From JBOZRQ01 sp050789255 (GTDB lineage Bacteria > Bacillota > Sulfobacillia > Symbiobacteriales > Symbiobacteriaceae), in contig JBOZRQ010000052.1 in NCBI GenBank assembly GCA_050789255.1, positions 51,311-115,310 on the forward strand: DNA of 64,000 nucleotides, read 5' to 3'. Below the pieces are notes generated by a model. That model saw only the letters and a list, made by a program, of their open reading frames with translations. It made no database searches and was not told where the DNA came from. Positions 32,861 to 40,952 of this stretch are shown here, one piece after another. The translations under genes were made by a program, and so were the position numbers. Numbering within the stretch: position 1 is the first letter of the stretch; every line of letters begins with the position of its first letter.

Positions 32861-33761
32861 AGAGCACCGTCACCCCCATGAAGATCAGTAGGGTCCACCG
32901 GTACGCCCGGCGGGCGTACGCCTGACCGGGATTGCGGAGAAAGCCATACAGGATGGCGAGGTTCAACCCCGCAAGGAACAGCGTTGCAAGCGGGGCAGAG
33001 AGGCATAGCACCAGCAGGTAGGCGGCAGCCACTGCAGCCATGTTCAGCAAGGCGGCGGCACGAACGCCCAGCACGACGGGGAGGGTCCGAACGCCGTGGG
33101 CCCGGTCGCCGTCCACATCCTTGAAGTCCTTGACCATGGAGACGGCGGCGGCGAGGAGTCCGAGCGCCAGCGCTGAGAGGGCGCCCCGGGCCGGCACGGG
33201 GCCCTGGGCCATCATCCCGCCGATCATCGCCATGGTGACGCCGACGCCGATCACCAGGTTCGCGGTCACCCCGCTGCGACGGAGCCGCAGGGGCGGGAGC
33301 GAGTAGGCGTTGCCCAGAGCGGAGCCGGTCAGGGCGGTGAGGAGTGCCTCACGGGTGCCTTCCATGAGAATGAGCCCGAGAGCCACGGCCTGCGCGACCA
33401 CGGCGGCGCAGAGTACGGTGCGTGGCGAGACCCTGCCACTGGGGAGCGGCCGATCCGGGCTGCTGATATGGTCGAGCGCCTGGTCGCTCAGGTCGTTGAC
33501 CAGGGCCGTACCGAGCCAGAGCAGCGCCACCACGAGGGCGGCGCCGAGGGCGTGGGCCAGCGACCACATGGGGGGCGAAAAGGCCCGGGGGAACAGCCCT
33601 TCCAGCCATCGGAAGAGGGCGGTGCCGCCGAGCCTGGTGGTGGGGAAGTCCGGGCTGAGGAAGTGGGGGGAGAGCAGCGCTCCGGCCAGGGTCAGCAGGC
33701 ACATCAGGGCGAGGACCCGGGGCTTGCCCAGTTCGAGCAGGAGGCGGAGCAGTCTGAGCAT
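32835..33761 (-). CDS. UbiA-superfamily prenyltransferase
   Basis: 308 residues, eight or nine membrane helices. The two Asp-rich motifs are present: NDLSDQALDHISSPDRPL at about 89-106 and KDFKDVDGDRAHG at about 206-218, which bind Mg-diphosphate. These enzymes attach a polyprenyl chain to an aromatic acceptor or to a glycerol phosphate in the membrane. It once preceded YIP1 and the polyprenyl diphosphate synthase, so it probably used that synthase's product, most likely for menaquinone. Acceptor not determinable. Confidence 0.86.
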   Translation of the reverse strand: MLRLLRLLLELGKPRVLALMCLLTLAGALLSPHFLSPDFPTTRLGGTALFRWLEGLFPRAFSPPMWSLAHALGAALVVALLWLGTALVNDLSDQALDHISSPDRPLPSGRVSPRTVLCAAVVAQAVALGLILMEGTREALLTALTGSALGNAYSLPPLRLRRSGVTANLVIGVGVTMAMIGGMMAQGPVPARGALSALALGLLAAAVSMVKDFKDVDGDRAHGVRTLPVVLGVRAAALLNMAAVAAAYLLVLCLSAPLATLFLAGLNLAILYGFLRNPGQAYARRAYRWTLLIFMGVTVLYVGAQALH

Positions 33762-33861
33762 TCTCGCCCCTTCCCTTCGGGTAACTTACGGTGACCGATT
33801 CGCCCGAGTTCCGAGGGGTTCCCTCCGGCGCCCGGTGATTCACCTCCCGGAACAAAGGCGT

Positions 33862-33890
33862 TTGACTTCCCGGGGGCTGTTGCCTATAAT
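33862..33890 (+). promoter_or_regulatory. Strong sigma-A-like promoter for the DUF2203 gene
   Basis: TTGACT (5 of 6) at 33862-33867 and a perfect TATAAT at 33885-33890, 17 bp spacing, 42 nt before the start codon. Confidence 0.8.
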
Positions 33891-33932
33891 CAGCGGTAAA
33901 GCTGGCTCGGGGCTGGGAACGGAGGGGAAGGC

Positions 33933-34367
33933 ATGGCAAAACGCATCTACACACCGGCTGAAGTCAACCGTGTCATCCCCGAACTTGGTCGCCTGGTGGG
34001 GCACCTGCGCTCCCTCGAAGGCGAGATGCAGGAGAAGGAGTGGCGGCTCAAGCAGTCCAAGGTGGAGGCCCGCCGGCGGGGCGAGGCGGTCTCCGACACC
34101 ACCTTTCTGACCGAAGAGGCCGAAATCGACTTCCTGCGCGTCCTTGCCCAGGCTGACCTGGAGCGGGTGCACGAGTTGGGCGGCGAGGTGAAGGGCGGCT
34201 ATCTGGTCGACTTCCTCGGCATGATCGACGGGCAAGAGGTCCTGCTCTGCTGGAAGCCCGGTGAAACGGCGGTGCGCTGGTACCACGGGCTTTACGAGGG
34301 CATGATGGGGCGCAAGCCGATCCCGGAGGAGCTGCTGGCGGCCGAAGAGCCGGAAGCGGAGGCGTAA
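33933..34367 (+). CDS. DUF2203 family protein
   Basis: 144 residues. N-terminal amphipathic helical part (Val-Asn-Arg-Val-Ile-Pro-Glu-Leu at about 10-18, then a coiled-coil region to 55), then the family core (GGEVKGGYLVDFLG, EVLLCWKPGE) and a Trp-Tyr-His segment. DUF2203 proteins are short soluble proteins of unknown function. It starts after AACGGAGGGGAAGGC, behind a strong promoter, and is followed 3 nt later by a small unknown gene. Confidence 0.8.
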   Translation: MAKRIYTPAEVNRVIPELGRLVGHLRSLEGEMQEKEWRLKQSKVEARRRGEAVSDTTFLTEEAEIDFLRVLAQADLERVHELGGEVKGGYLVDFLGMIDGQEVLLCWKPGETAVRWYHGLYEGMMGRKPIPEELLAAEEPEAEA

Positions 34368-34370
34368 GGC

Positions 34371-34712
34371 GTGGGTAAGCTTCGTTCGATCCGGGGCGGT
34401 AGGCGCACGGTCTATGTATCGCAGTTGATGGCGCGGGAGCCAGCCTGGGAGATTCGGCAGATCTACGGGCCGGACGGCGTGCTGGCCGGGGACCTGATTG
34501 TGCTCTACACCCCGACCCAGGTCCGGGGCGTGGTGCTGCTGCGCCAGGTGCCGCCGGAGTCCGAGTGGGAGGCCCTGGACACCTGGATCTTGGGCCAGCT
34601 CGACAACTACGAGCGGCGCTTTGTGATTGACTACTACGAGGGCCGGTACGTGACCGGGGTCGAAGGCCCGGCGGAACGGTCGTCCGATGACTTTGACGAC
34701 GACGAGGAATAA
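34371..34712 (+). CDS. Small acidic-tailed protein of unknown function
   Basis: 113 residues from GTG 34371, 3 nt after the DUF2203 gene, so co-transcribed. Mixed alpha/beta with an acidic C-terminal tail (SSDDFDDDEE). No recognised domain. A strong terminator follows, which closes the two-gene operon. Confidence 0.65.
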   Translation: MGKLRSIRGGRRTVYVSQLMAREPAWEIRQIYGPDGVLAGDLIVLYTPTQVRGVVLLRQVPPESEWEALDTWILGQLDNYERRFVIDYYEGRYVTGVEGPAERSSDDFDDDEE

Positions 34713-34717
34713 CAAAA

Positions 34718-34754
34718 GCGAGGCAGTCCATGGAGGGCTGCCTCGCTTTCTTTT
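34718..34754 (+). terminator. Intrinsic terminator after the DUF2203 operon
   Basis: GCGAGGCAG (34718-34726) pairs with CTGCCTCGC (34738-34746), followed by TTTCTTTT. Confidence 0.9.
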
Positions 34755-34845
34755 GGCCAGGGCTTGTACTGGACTGAGGGCAGAGCCGGTCGTGGCGACA
34801 TGTGCGCCACGATCGGCGACGGGCACTGCCACAGGCGTGGGGGGT

Positions 34846-34879
34846 GTCGGGGGGAGGTTGCGCACTACCTCCCCCCGAC
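34846..34879 (-). terminator. Hairpin after the NifX-like gene
   Basis: GTCGGGGGGAGGT (34846-34858) pairs perfectly with ACCTCCCCCCGAC (34867-34879), 8-nt loop. It begins right at the stop codon on the minus strand but lacks a U-tract. Confidence 0.6.
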
Positions 34880-35233
34880 TTAATGATGGTCGTGGCCGCA
34901 GCTGACCTGCAACCCCTCGGTGGTCAGTTCCAGGGTGCCGGCGAGGAAGTCGTTCAGCACCTTCATCGGGTCGCCCTTTGCGCCGAGCGTGTACTTGACG
35001 CCGACCCGGCCCAGGAAGCCCAGGAAGTGCTCGGGGGCGCCCCAGCCGACCACGTGCTCCACGCCCAGGTTGGCGAGGAAGACCGGCGGCGGGCCGCCGG
35101 GGCCGTGGCGGGGGTTGGTCATCTCTACCGTTTTGGTCACCGTGGTCCCGTCGACATCGGCGATCAGGTAGGACGGGCAGTGGCCCATGTGATGAGCGAC
35201 CTGGCCGTTCTCCAGCGGAATAGCGATGCGCAT
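34880..35233 (-). CDS. NifX/NifB-like dinitrogenase iron-molybdenum cofactor family protein
   Basis: 117 residues, the single-domain form of the Nif cofactor-binding family: N-terminal MRIAIPLENGQVAHHMGHC, which presents a cofactor loop, then FLANLGVEHVVGWGA. Many relatives occur outside nitrogen-fixing bacteria and bind iron-sulfur or metal clusters. The C-terminal CGHDHH may add a metal site. Preferred start ATG 35233 lies 11 nt after GGAGG. No nif genes lie nearby. Confidence 0.78.
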   Translation of the reverse strand: MRIAIPLENGQVAHHMGHCPSYLIADVDGTTVTKTVEMTNPRHGPGGPPPVFLANLGVEHVVGWGAPEHFLGFLGRVGVKYTLGAKGDPMKVLNDFLAGTLELTTEGLQVSCGHDHH

Positions 35234-35304
35234 CTGGCTCAACTCCTCCGTGAGATCTCTGCCGTAACAGTACCAGTTTCCTCAAGGAGGGGCGGTGACA
35301 ATCG

Positions 35305-36579
35305 TCACCGCTGCCGAACACCGAGCGATTCTGCCAGCACCTCGGCGAGGTGGCGGACCTTGACCTTGTGCTCCAGGCCCGCCCGCTGTACGCCCTCGAT
35401 CATCTCCAACTGACAGGGCGGGTTTGCGACCACGACGGTCGCCGCTTGCGTAGCCGCCACGTTCTCCATCTTCCGATCGAGAATCTCGTCGGAGAGGGCG
35501 AACTGGGTGATGGCATAGGTACCGGCGGCCCCACAGCAGCGGTCGCCCTCCGGCAGCTCGACGTACCGGGCGCCCGGGATCGCCTTTAGCAGGTTGCGGG
35601 GCTGGGCAAAGACCCGCTGACCGTTGCGCAGGTGGCAGGAGTCCTGGTAGGTGAAGCTGCCCTCCAGCGGCCCCAGCGGCAGTGGACCCAGGTCGCTGAC
35701 CAGCTCGGCAAAGTCCCGGCAGCGGCGGCTGAAGGCGGCAGCCCGGTCAGCCCAGGCGGGGTCGCCGGCCAGGAGGCGGCCATACTCCTTGAGCGCCGCA
35801 CCGCACCCGCCGGCCGTGTTGACGATGTAGTCGTAGCCGCCCTGCTCGAAGGCGGCGACGTTTCGCTTGGCCTGCTCAACCGCCAGGTCATGCTCGCCAG
35901 CGTGGCTGTGAACGGCGCCGCAGCAGCCCTGTCCCGGGGTGATCTCCACCTCGCAGCCGGCGGAGGCCAGCACGGCGATGGCGTCCTGGTTCGTCTCGAA
36001 GAAGACGATGTCCGAGACGCACCCGGTGAAGAAGGCGACTCGCGCCTTCCGGGAGCCGGCAGCGGTCGTTATCCGCTTGCGCTGTGCACGCCGCGAGGGA
36101 GAGGCGGAGGGCGGTACGGCCCGCTCCATGGCTGCGAGGCCGGGGCCTCCGACCCGCTCCACCAGGCGGAAGCGCCGGGCCACGGCGCCTAGCCCCAGCT
36201 TCTGATAGAGCCACAGCCCGTAGCCCGCCAGCTTGATGCCCGCCGGCTTCCCCAGCAGGTGCTTGTAGGCGAAGCGCATGGGCCAGGGGGTTGGGCGGAC
36301 CTGAGCAATCGCCGCCCGGCCCTCCTCCAGGATCTGCCCGTAGGAGACCCCGGCGGGGCAGGCGGGCTCGCAGGCGCGGCAGCCCAGGCACATGTCCAGC
36401 TTCGGGGCCACATCCAGCAGGTCGAGCTGTCCCTCCTGGACCGCCCGCAGCAGGGAGATGCGCCCCCGGGGCGAGGCAGACTCCGCCTCCAGGTGCCGGT
36501 AGGTGGGGCAGGCGGGCAGGCAGAAGCCGCAGCGCATGCACTTCAGCAGGAGCTCCTCGGAGAGCTGTGCCTGCGTCAT
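35305..36579 (-). CDS. glcF: Glycolate oxidase iron-sulfur subunit GlcF
   Basis: 424 residues. Two 4Fe-4S ferredoxin motifs (CMRCGFCLPACPTY at about 15-28 and CLGCRACEPACPAG at about 64-77), then two CCG domains (GQGCCGAVHSHAGE, DRCCGAAGTYAI) that bind a further cluster or FAD partner. It passes electrons from the GlcD flavin subunit to the quinone pool. Its ATG 36579 overlaps the glcD stop (ATGA), so the two subunits are coupled. Confidence 0.9.
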   Translation of the reverse strand: MTQAQLSEELLLKCMRCGFCLPACPTYRHLEAESASPRGRISLLRAVQEGQLDLLDVAPKLDMCLGCRACEPACPAGVSYGQILEEGRAAIAQVRPTPWPMRFAYKHLLGKPAGIKLAGYGLWLYQKLGLGAVARRFRLVERVGGPGLAAMERAVPPSASPSRRAQRKRITTAAGSRKARVAFFTGCVSDIVFFETNQDAIAVLASAGCEVEITPGQGCCGAVHSHAGEHDLAVEQAKRNVAAFEQGGYDYIVNTAGGCGAALKEYGRLLAGDPAWADRAAAFSRRCRDFAELVSDLGPLPLGPLEGSFTYQDSCHLRNGQRVFAQPRNLLKAIPGARYVELPEGDRCCGAAGTYAITQFALSDEILDRKMENVAATQAATVVVANPPCQLEMIEGVQRAGLEHKVKVRHLAEVLAESLGVRQR

Positions 36580-37991
36580 GACTGCATCACCATCCGCTTG
36601 CGGGTCTGCACGCCGAACATTTTGCCGGGGTTGAGGAGGTTCTTGGGGTCGAGGGCGCCCTTGACCGCCTTCATCACATCCATGCCGATCGGGCCGACCT
36701 TCCATTCCAGGTAGCCGGCCTTGGCCTCGCCCACGCCGTGCTCCCCGGTAATGGTGCCGCCCAGGTCGACCGCTGCGGCGAAGATCTCGTCCAGGGCGTG
36801 CTCGACACGGCCCATCTCTTCCTTGTCGCGCAGGTCGGTCATGACGGCGGGGTGCAGGTTGCCATCCCCGGCATGGCCGAAGGTGCAGATCATCAGATCG
36901 TACTTGGCGGCGATGCGGTTCACCGCCTCGACCATCTGCGGGATCTTATTGCGGGGGACCGTGGCATCTTCCATGAAGATGGTGGGGCGCCGCCGGGCCA
37001 GCACCGAGAGCGTTGTGCGGCGGGCCTGCATCAGCGCCGCCTCCTCGGCAGGGTCCCGGGCCAGCTTCACCTCGAAGGCGCCCTCCTCCCGGGCGATCTC
37101 GGCGATGCGGGCGATATCTCGCTCGCAGACAGACTCCGGGCCGTCCTGCTGGACCAGCAGCAGGGCGCCGGCCTCCACGGGCAGGCCGATCTTGGCGAAC
37201 TCCTCGACCAGCCGGATGGTCCCGTTGTCCATAAACTCCAGCGTCACCGGGATGATTCGGCTGGCGATGATCCGGCTGACGGTCCGGGCGGCGCTGTCGA
37301 CATCCCGGAACATGGCCATGGCGGTGCGCTTCGCCTCGGGCAGGGGTAGCAGCCGCACGGTCACCTCGGTGACGATGCCCAGGGTGCCCTCTGAGCCGCA
37401 CAGGAGCTTGACCAGGTCGTACCCGGCCACATCCTTGACGTTCTTGCCGCCCGTCCGCAGGATGCGCCCGTCGGCGAGGACGGCCTCCAGGCCCATGACA
37501 TAGTCCTTGGTGACGCCGTACTTCAGGCCCCGCAGCCCGCCGGCGCAGGTGGCCACGTTCCCTCCGATGGTGGAGGTGGCCATGGAGCCGGGGTCCGGGG
37601 GGTAGAAGAGGCCCAGCGCCTCCACCGCCTGGTGCAGCTTGGCTGTGACCACGCCGGCCTCACAGGTGGCGGTCAGGTTCTCCTGGTCGATCTCCTTGAT
37701 CCGGTTCATGCGGTTCAGGCCCAGCACGATGCCCCCGTTCGGCCCGGGGACGGACGCAGCCGACAGGTTGGTGCCGGCGCCCCGCGTGAAGACTGGGATG
37801 GCATGGTGGTGGGCGATCTGCATCACGGCGGCGACCTCGGCGGTGGAGCCGGGAAGCAGCACGGCGTCGGGCTGCCGCTGGAACATGGGTGTGGCGTCGA
37901 AGGAGTAGGTCATCAGATCGGCCGGGTCGGTGAGGCACCAGCGCTCGCCGACGGCGCTACGCAACTCCTGCAGGATGGTTGGGTTCAGCAT
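36576..37991 (-). CDS. glcD: Glycolate/D-lactate oxidase FAD subunit GlcD
   Basis: 471 residues, FAD_binding_4 type oxidase. FAD-binding segment TRGAGTNLSAASVP at about 70-83, DPGSMATSTIGGNVA and GGLRGLKYGVTKDYV in the covalent or tight FAD pocket, and the C-terminal GHAGDGNLHP and TGEHGVGEAK motifs with the catalytic His. ATG 37991 follows GGAGCG by 7 nt. It oxidises glycolate (or D-lactate) to the keto acid at the membrane with GlcF. Confidence 0.9.
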   Translation of the reverse strand: MLNPTILQELRSAVGERWCLTDPADLMTYSFDATPMFQRQPDAVLLPGSTAEVAAVMQIAHHHAIPVFTRGAGTNLSAASVPGPNGGIVLGLNRMNRIKEIDQENLTATCEAGVVTAKLHQAVEALGLFYPPDPGSMATSTIGGNVATCAGGLRGLKYGVTKDYVMGLEAVLADGRILRTGGKNVKDVAGYDLVKLLCGSEGTLGIVTEVTVRLLPLPEAKRTAMAMFRDVDSAARTVSRIIASRIIPVTLEFMDNGTIRLVEEFAKIGLPVEAGALLLVQQDGPESVCERDIARIAEIAREEGAFEVKLARDPAEEAALMQARRTTLSVLARRRPTIFMEDATVPRNKIPQMVEAVNRIAAKYDLMICTFGHAGDGNLHPAVMTDLRDKEEMGRVEHALDEIFAAAVDLGGTITGEHGVGEAKAGYLEWKVGPIGMDVMKAVKGALDPKNLLNPGKMFGVQTRKRMVMQS

Positions 37992-38109
37992 GGCAACACG
38001 CTCCGTTGTCGTCACATCGATCTGAATATGTTTCGCCCTGCGATGTTTAGGTTCCTGTTGCAACGGCGACGGGGTGGACGGCGTCTGATGAGAAGAGGGG
38101 TGATTTGGC

Positions 38110-38523
38110 ATGAAGCGCAGCTTGGCGGTTCTGCTGCTATTGGCGGCGGTGGCTACCGCCGGATGCAGTGCGCCGACCGCGGCCAAGGACTGCGGGGCGG
38201 AGAATCAGGGCCACGGCCAGGGGTACAACGCAGACGTGCGCAACTGCCTGTGGCTGGCGTACCTGGACAAGCAACCGGCCACGTTCAGTACGACGATCCT
38301 GACTACTGAAGGCGATCCCATCACCACGACAGTGACGGTGGACGCGAGGGGGCGGGTGACGGTGGTCCGGGATACCACCAAGGACAAGTTCGGTGAGCAG
38401 AAGATCACCTCATACTCCTGCCAGAGCCTGGAGCGTCCAGACATCGACCCGGGACCCGGGCGTCGGGCCGACTTCATCGCCAGGGGCTGCTCGGGCGGGG
38501 AGAATCGCGAGATCGGGTTTTAG
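38110..38523 (+). CDS. Small secreted lipoprotein (DUF4362-like)
   Basis: 137 residues. Lipoprotein signal with lipobox ATAGC at about 15-19 and a short mature domain with Cys pairs (CGAENQGHGQGYN, NCLWLAY) that look like DUF4362. GAGGGGTGA precedes ATG 38110. Single gene, divergent from glcD. Function unknown. Confidence 0.75.
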   Translation: MKRSLAVLLLLAAVATAGCSAPTAAKDCGAENQGHGQGYNADVRNCLWLAYLDKQPATFSTTILTTEGDPITTTVTVDARGRVTVVRDTTKDKFGEQKITSYSCQSLERPDIDPGPGRRADFIARGCSGGENREIGF

Positions 38524-38839
38524 CGATACCCCCCCTGCAGGTAGGGGCTGATCCACCCCAGCTTCTGCCAAAGTTGACGACCTGGCCCCAGGTTGGCCTG
38601 CGCAAACTGACGCTATTGGTGTGAACGATCCCTCGGTTCGCCCGAATCCAGCGTCCCTGAACCTGGACCCGGCGGCCCCAGCGACGGTTCTAACCCGAAC
38701 CAGGGCTGAGCAACGCCCGTGGTACCCCCACCCCGTATCGATTTAGGTCATCGTCGATGCCTATACCATCAAATTTGGTTGCGGGAATCGCGAAGGTCTG
38801 TCAGATCTTGCGGGCGGGGGCGCCGGGGTCATCAAAGAG
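38524..38839. other. Intergenic stretch without a supported gene
   Basis: 316 bp between the lipoprotein gene and the terminator of the next leftward gene. Open frames here lack ribosome sites, and no repeat or RNA fold stands out. Confidence 0.5.
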
Positions 38840-38870
38840 AGCAGTCCCGGCGAGATTCGCCGGGACTGCT
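38840..38870 (-). terminator. Intrinsic terminator of the 38888 gene
   Basis: AGCAGTCCCGGCGA (38840-38853), loop GAT, TCGCCGGGACTGCT (38857-38870), with a pyrimidine-rich tail CTCTTTG on the minus strand. Confidence 0.75.
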
Positions 38871-38887
38871 CCCATTCACATCCCTAT

Positions 38888-39226
38888 TCAGTCGCTGCCG
38901 AGCGCCTTTTTGGCGATGTGCTCGGCCATCAGCCGGTCCATGATCTCCTGCTTGTACGGGAAGGAGACTACCGTCATCAGCACCACCAGGCCGTCGCCGC
39001 GCTGGATATGTACCGAGTCGAACTGCGAGCCGTCATCGAGATCGTCGATGAAGGCGTCCATGACCCGGGCGGCGGTGGCCTCTTCGAAGGGCTTCTCCGA
39101 TAGGCCGACGTCCTTTACGGCTTTGAGGTAGTCCTCCTCGGGCAGCCTCAGGTCCAGGTATTGCTGGATGTAGGTGCGCGGCTTGCCACGCTCCACGGTT
39201 GCTCTTTGCCAGTGATTCTGCGCCAC
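38888..39226 (-). CDS. Uncharacterised soluble protein (112 aa)
   Basis: 112 codons from GTG 39226, chosen for GAGGTATC just before it; a second GTG at 39196 would give 102 residues. Acidic alpha/beta protein with DLRLPEEDYLKAV and FIDDLDDGSQFDSVHI stretches. I recognise no domain. A candidate promoter lies 42-71 bp upstream and a strong terminator follows, so it is a single-gene unit. Confidence 0.6.
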   Translation of the reverse strand: MAQNHWQRATVERGKPRTYIQQYLDLRLPEEDYLKAVKDVGLSEKPFEEATAARVMDAFIDDLDDGSQFDSVHIQRGDGLVVLMTVVSFPYKQEIMDRLMAEHIAKKALGSD

Positions 39227-39267
39227 GATACCTCGGCCCCCTCCTGGAACGCTCCTGCTCTTTCTTA

Positions 39268-39297
39268 AGTATAGCCTCCCTGGTTGCCGTTGCTCAA
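39268..39297 (-). promoter_or_regulatory. Candidate promoter of the 38888 gene
   Basis: On the minus strand TTGAGC (39297-39292) and TATACT (39273-39268), 18 bp spacing. Confidence 0.5.
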
Positions 39298-39322
39298 GTC
39301 GGCATAGCTTTCTTTCGGAGGG

Positions 39323-39811
39323 ATGCTCATGCTGACCGTCAGACGCTACCAGCCGGAGGAGTTGCCAGCGATCTTGCAGCGGTCGGTGGAGACCGCCCGC
39401 ACCCAACTGGTCGCCCGGGACCAAACCACCGCCACACCGCTGGGCGTGGAGTCGCAGATGCGGCACATGTACCAGATAGCGCTGGCCACGCCGGGCGCCA
39501 CCATCCTCGTTGCCGACTGGCCCGGGGGTGGCGCAGTCACAGGCCCCGCCGCCTACGTTCTGCTGATGCCCCAGGCGAGCGCCTTCACCGCCGAGCGGGA
39601 GATCATCGTGCTGGATATCTACACCGATCCCCGCCTGCGCGGGCGCAAGGTAGGACGGACCCTGCTGCAGCACGCCGAGCAGTACGCCCGGAGCCTGGGC
39701 TGCCGGGCCGGCCTGGTGGCCCAGGTCGCCCTGCACAACCGGGCAAGCCTGCAGATGCTGCTCAAGGCAGGCTATGCGCCGGAGCGGCTAGTGGTTGGAA
39801 AGCGTCTCTAG
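39323..39811 (+). CDS. GNAT-family N-acetyltransferase
   Basis: 162 residues. The acetyl-CoA-binding motif A is DPRLRGRKVGRTLL preceded by the beta strand IIVLDIYT, and HNRASLQMLLKAGY is motif B. Substrate unknown. The gene converges with the protease-like gene and overlaps it by 24 nt at the 3' ends; GGAGGGATGCTC lies upstream of the start. Confidence 0.82.
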   Translation: MLMLTVRRYQPEELPAILQRSVETARTQLVARDQTTATPLGVESQMRHMYQIALATPGATILVADWPGGGAVTGPAAYVLLMPQASAFTAEREIIVLDIYTDPRLRGRKVGRTLLQHAEQYARSLGCRAGLVAQVALHNRASLQMLLKAGYAPERLVVGKRL

Positions 39812-40594
39812 GATCTGCTGCGACGGCATGGCGATCAGCGATCGGATCGAGCCGGGTCCGAACCGCTGCAGGAACTCGCTGCACAGGCTGTACCCGACGT
39901 AATAGCCGCTGACGGGGGAGTTGACGCCGAAGTACCGGTGGAAGGCATCCATGCCGCTGCGCCCGAAGTCGGCGGCCGCTGCGGCTCTGACCTCCCGGTC
40001 GTGGTGCCGGTGCCACTGAAGCTGGCCCTTGGGCATGAAGGTGGCCAGCGTCTCCCGGCCCAGGAGCAGGTCGGCGAAGGTGAGTGCGGTGCCCTCCAGC
40101 ATGACCATGTCGAGGAGGGAGAGCCGCCGGGGCGTTGGCGGCAGGCCCAGCGCCTGCATGCGGGCGGCGTGGGCGGCCTCGTGGGGCACCATCTCCTCAG
40201 CCTCCTGCGGGCGATAGAAGAACTTCGGTTCCCCGGCGGGCGCCGTCGGGTGGAAACGCTCCAGGCCGAGCGCCAGGGCCGGGCGCCCTCCCACGCTAAT
40301 GGTCGCCGCCGGCGCCGTGAACAGCAGGGTGCCCAGGTACAGATCGGGCGGCGCTCCGGGCAGCAGGGGAGCTACCTTCCCGAGCCAGTGGGTCGACAAG
40401 CCCTCCAGGCCGTAAGCGGACGCTGCTCCCAGCGCCTGCCGGAGGGCAGGGCCCTGCCGCTGGAGCGCTCCCAGGGCGCCGCCCGGGCCGAAGGACTCGG
40501 GGCCGTAGGTCTCGTCGAGCCCCTGCATCAGGGCGATGGAGCTGGGCGATATCCGTCCCTGGGCCAGCTCGCGATAGGTCGGGATGACAGCCAT
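39788..40594 (-). CDS. Putative zinc metalloprotease (HEAAH motif)
   Basis: 268 residues from ATG 40594, 7 nt after GAGGTGG. The zinc motif HEAAH (about 146-150) is followed about 30 residues later by the Glu of MLEGTALTF, the pattern of predicted Zn proteases of the DUF2268/peptidase-MA-like group. No signal peptide. The substrate is unknown; the 24-nt convergent overlap with the acetyltransferase gene is unusual. Confidence 0.62.
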   Translation of the reverse strand: MAVIPTYRELAQGRISPSSIALMQGLDETYGPESFGPGGALGALQRQGPALRQALGAASAYGLEGLSTHWLGKVAPLLPGAPPDLYLGTLLFTAPAATISVGGRPALALGLERFHPTAPAGEPKFFYRPQEAEEMVPHEAAHAARMQALGLPPTPRRLSLLDMVMLEGTALTFADLLLGRETLATFMPKGQLQWHRHHDREVRAAAAADFGRSGMDAFHRYFGVNSPVSGYYVGYSLCSEFLQRFGPGSIRSLIAMPSQQILETLSNH

Positions 40595-40655
40595 GCGACC
40601 ACCACCTCGCCACAGCATATGCGGCCCCGGCTGCCATCGGTCGAAAACAGAGAAG

Positions 40656-40684
40656 CGCCGGGGGGCCAGAATGGCTCCCCGGCG
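40656..40684 (-). terminator. Intrinsic terminator of the 61-aa gene
   Basis: CGCCGGGG (40656-40663) pairs with CCCCGGCG (40677-40684), followed on the minus strand by CTTCTCTGTTTT. Confidence 0.75.
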
Positions 40685-40701
40685 TGTCGCTTCCCGGCCT
40701 C

Positions 40702-40887
40702 CTAACGGTTGGGCTGTTCCCGCGCATTGAAGTTGGAGTAGTAGTGGCTGGTGATCGGGATCGTCCGGCGGATCTTGGTCATGCGGAGGTTCCCTTCCAC
40801 CTGCTCCCACTCCTGCGGGTTGTAGCGCTGCTCTGAGTCCCAGTCCTTGAACCTCTGAGCCACCTGGGGCGGCAAGTTCATGGGCAT
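40702..40887 (-). CDS. Small uncharacterised protein (61 aa)
   Basis: 61 residues, very polar, rich in Gln, Arg and Asn, no recognised domain. GGGAGGTG lies 9 nt before ATG 40887; a second ATG two codons in is possible. Own terminator downstream. Divergent from the trans-sulfuration enzyme gene. Confidence 0.6.
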   Translation of the reverse strand: MPMNLPPQVAQRFKDWDSEQRYNPQEWEQVEGNLRMTKIRRTIPITSHYYSNFNAREQPNR

Positions 40888-40952
40888 AGGTCAAAGCACC
40901 TCCCAATGTGTTGGAGCCAAGGATTATCATGCCCAGGCGAAGGAATACCACG

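Noticed and set aside
34790..34812. Small hairpin TCGTGGCG/CGCCACGA between the DUF2203 operon and the NifX-like gene
   Set aside because: Real dyad but no U-tract and no gene whose end fits; may be chance at this GC content.
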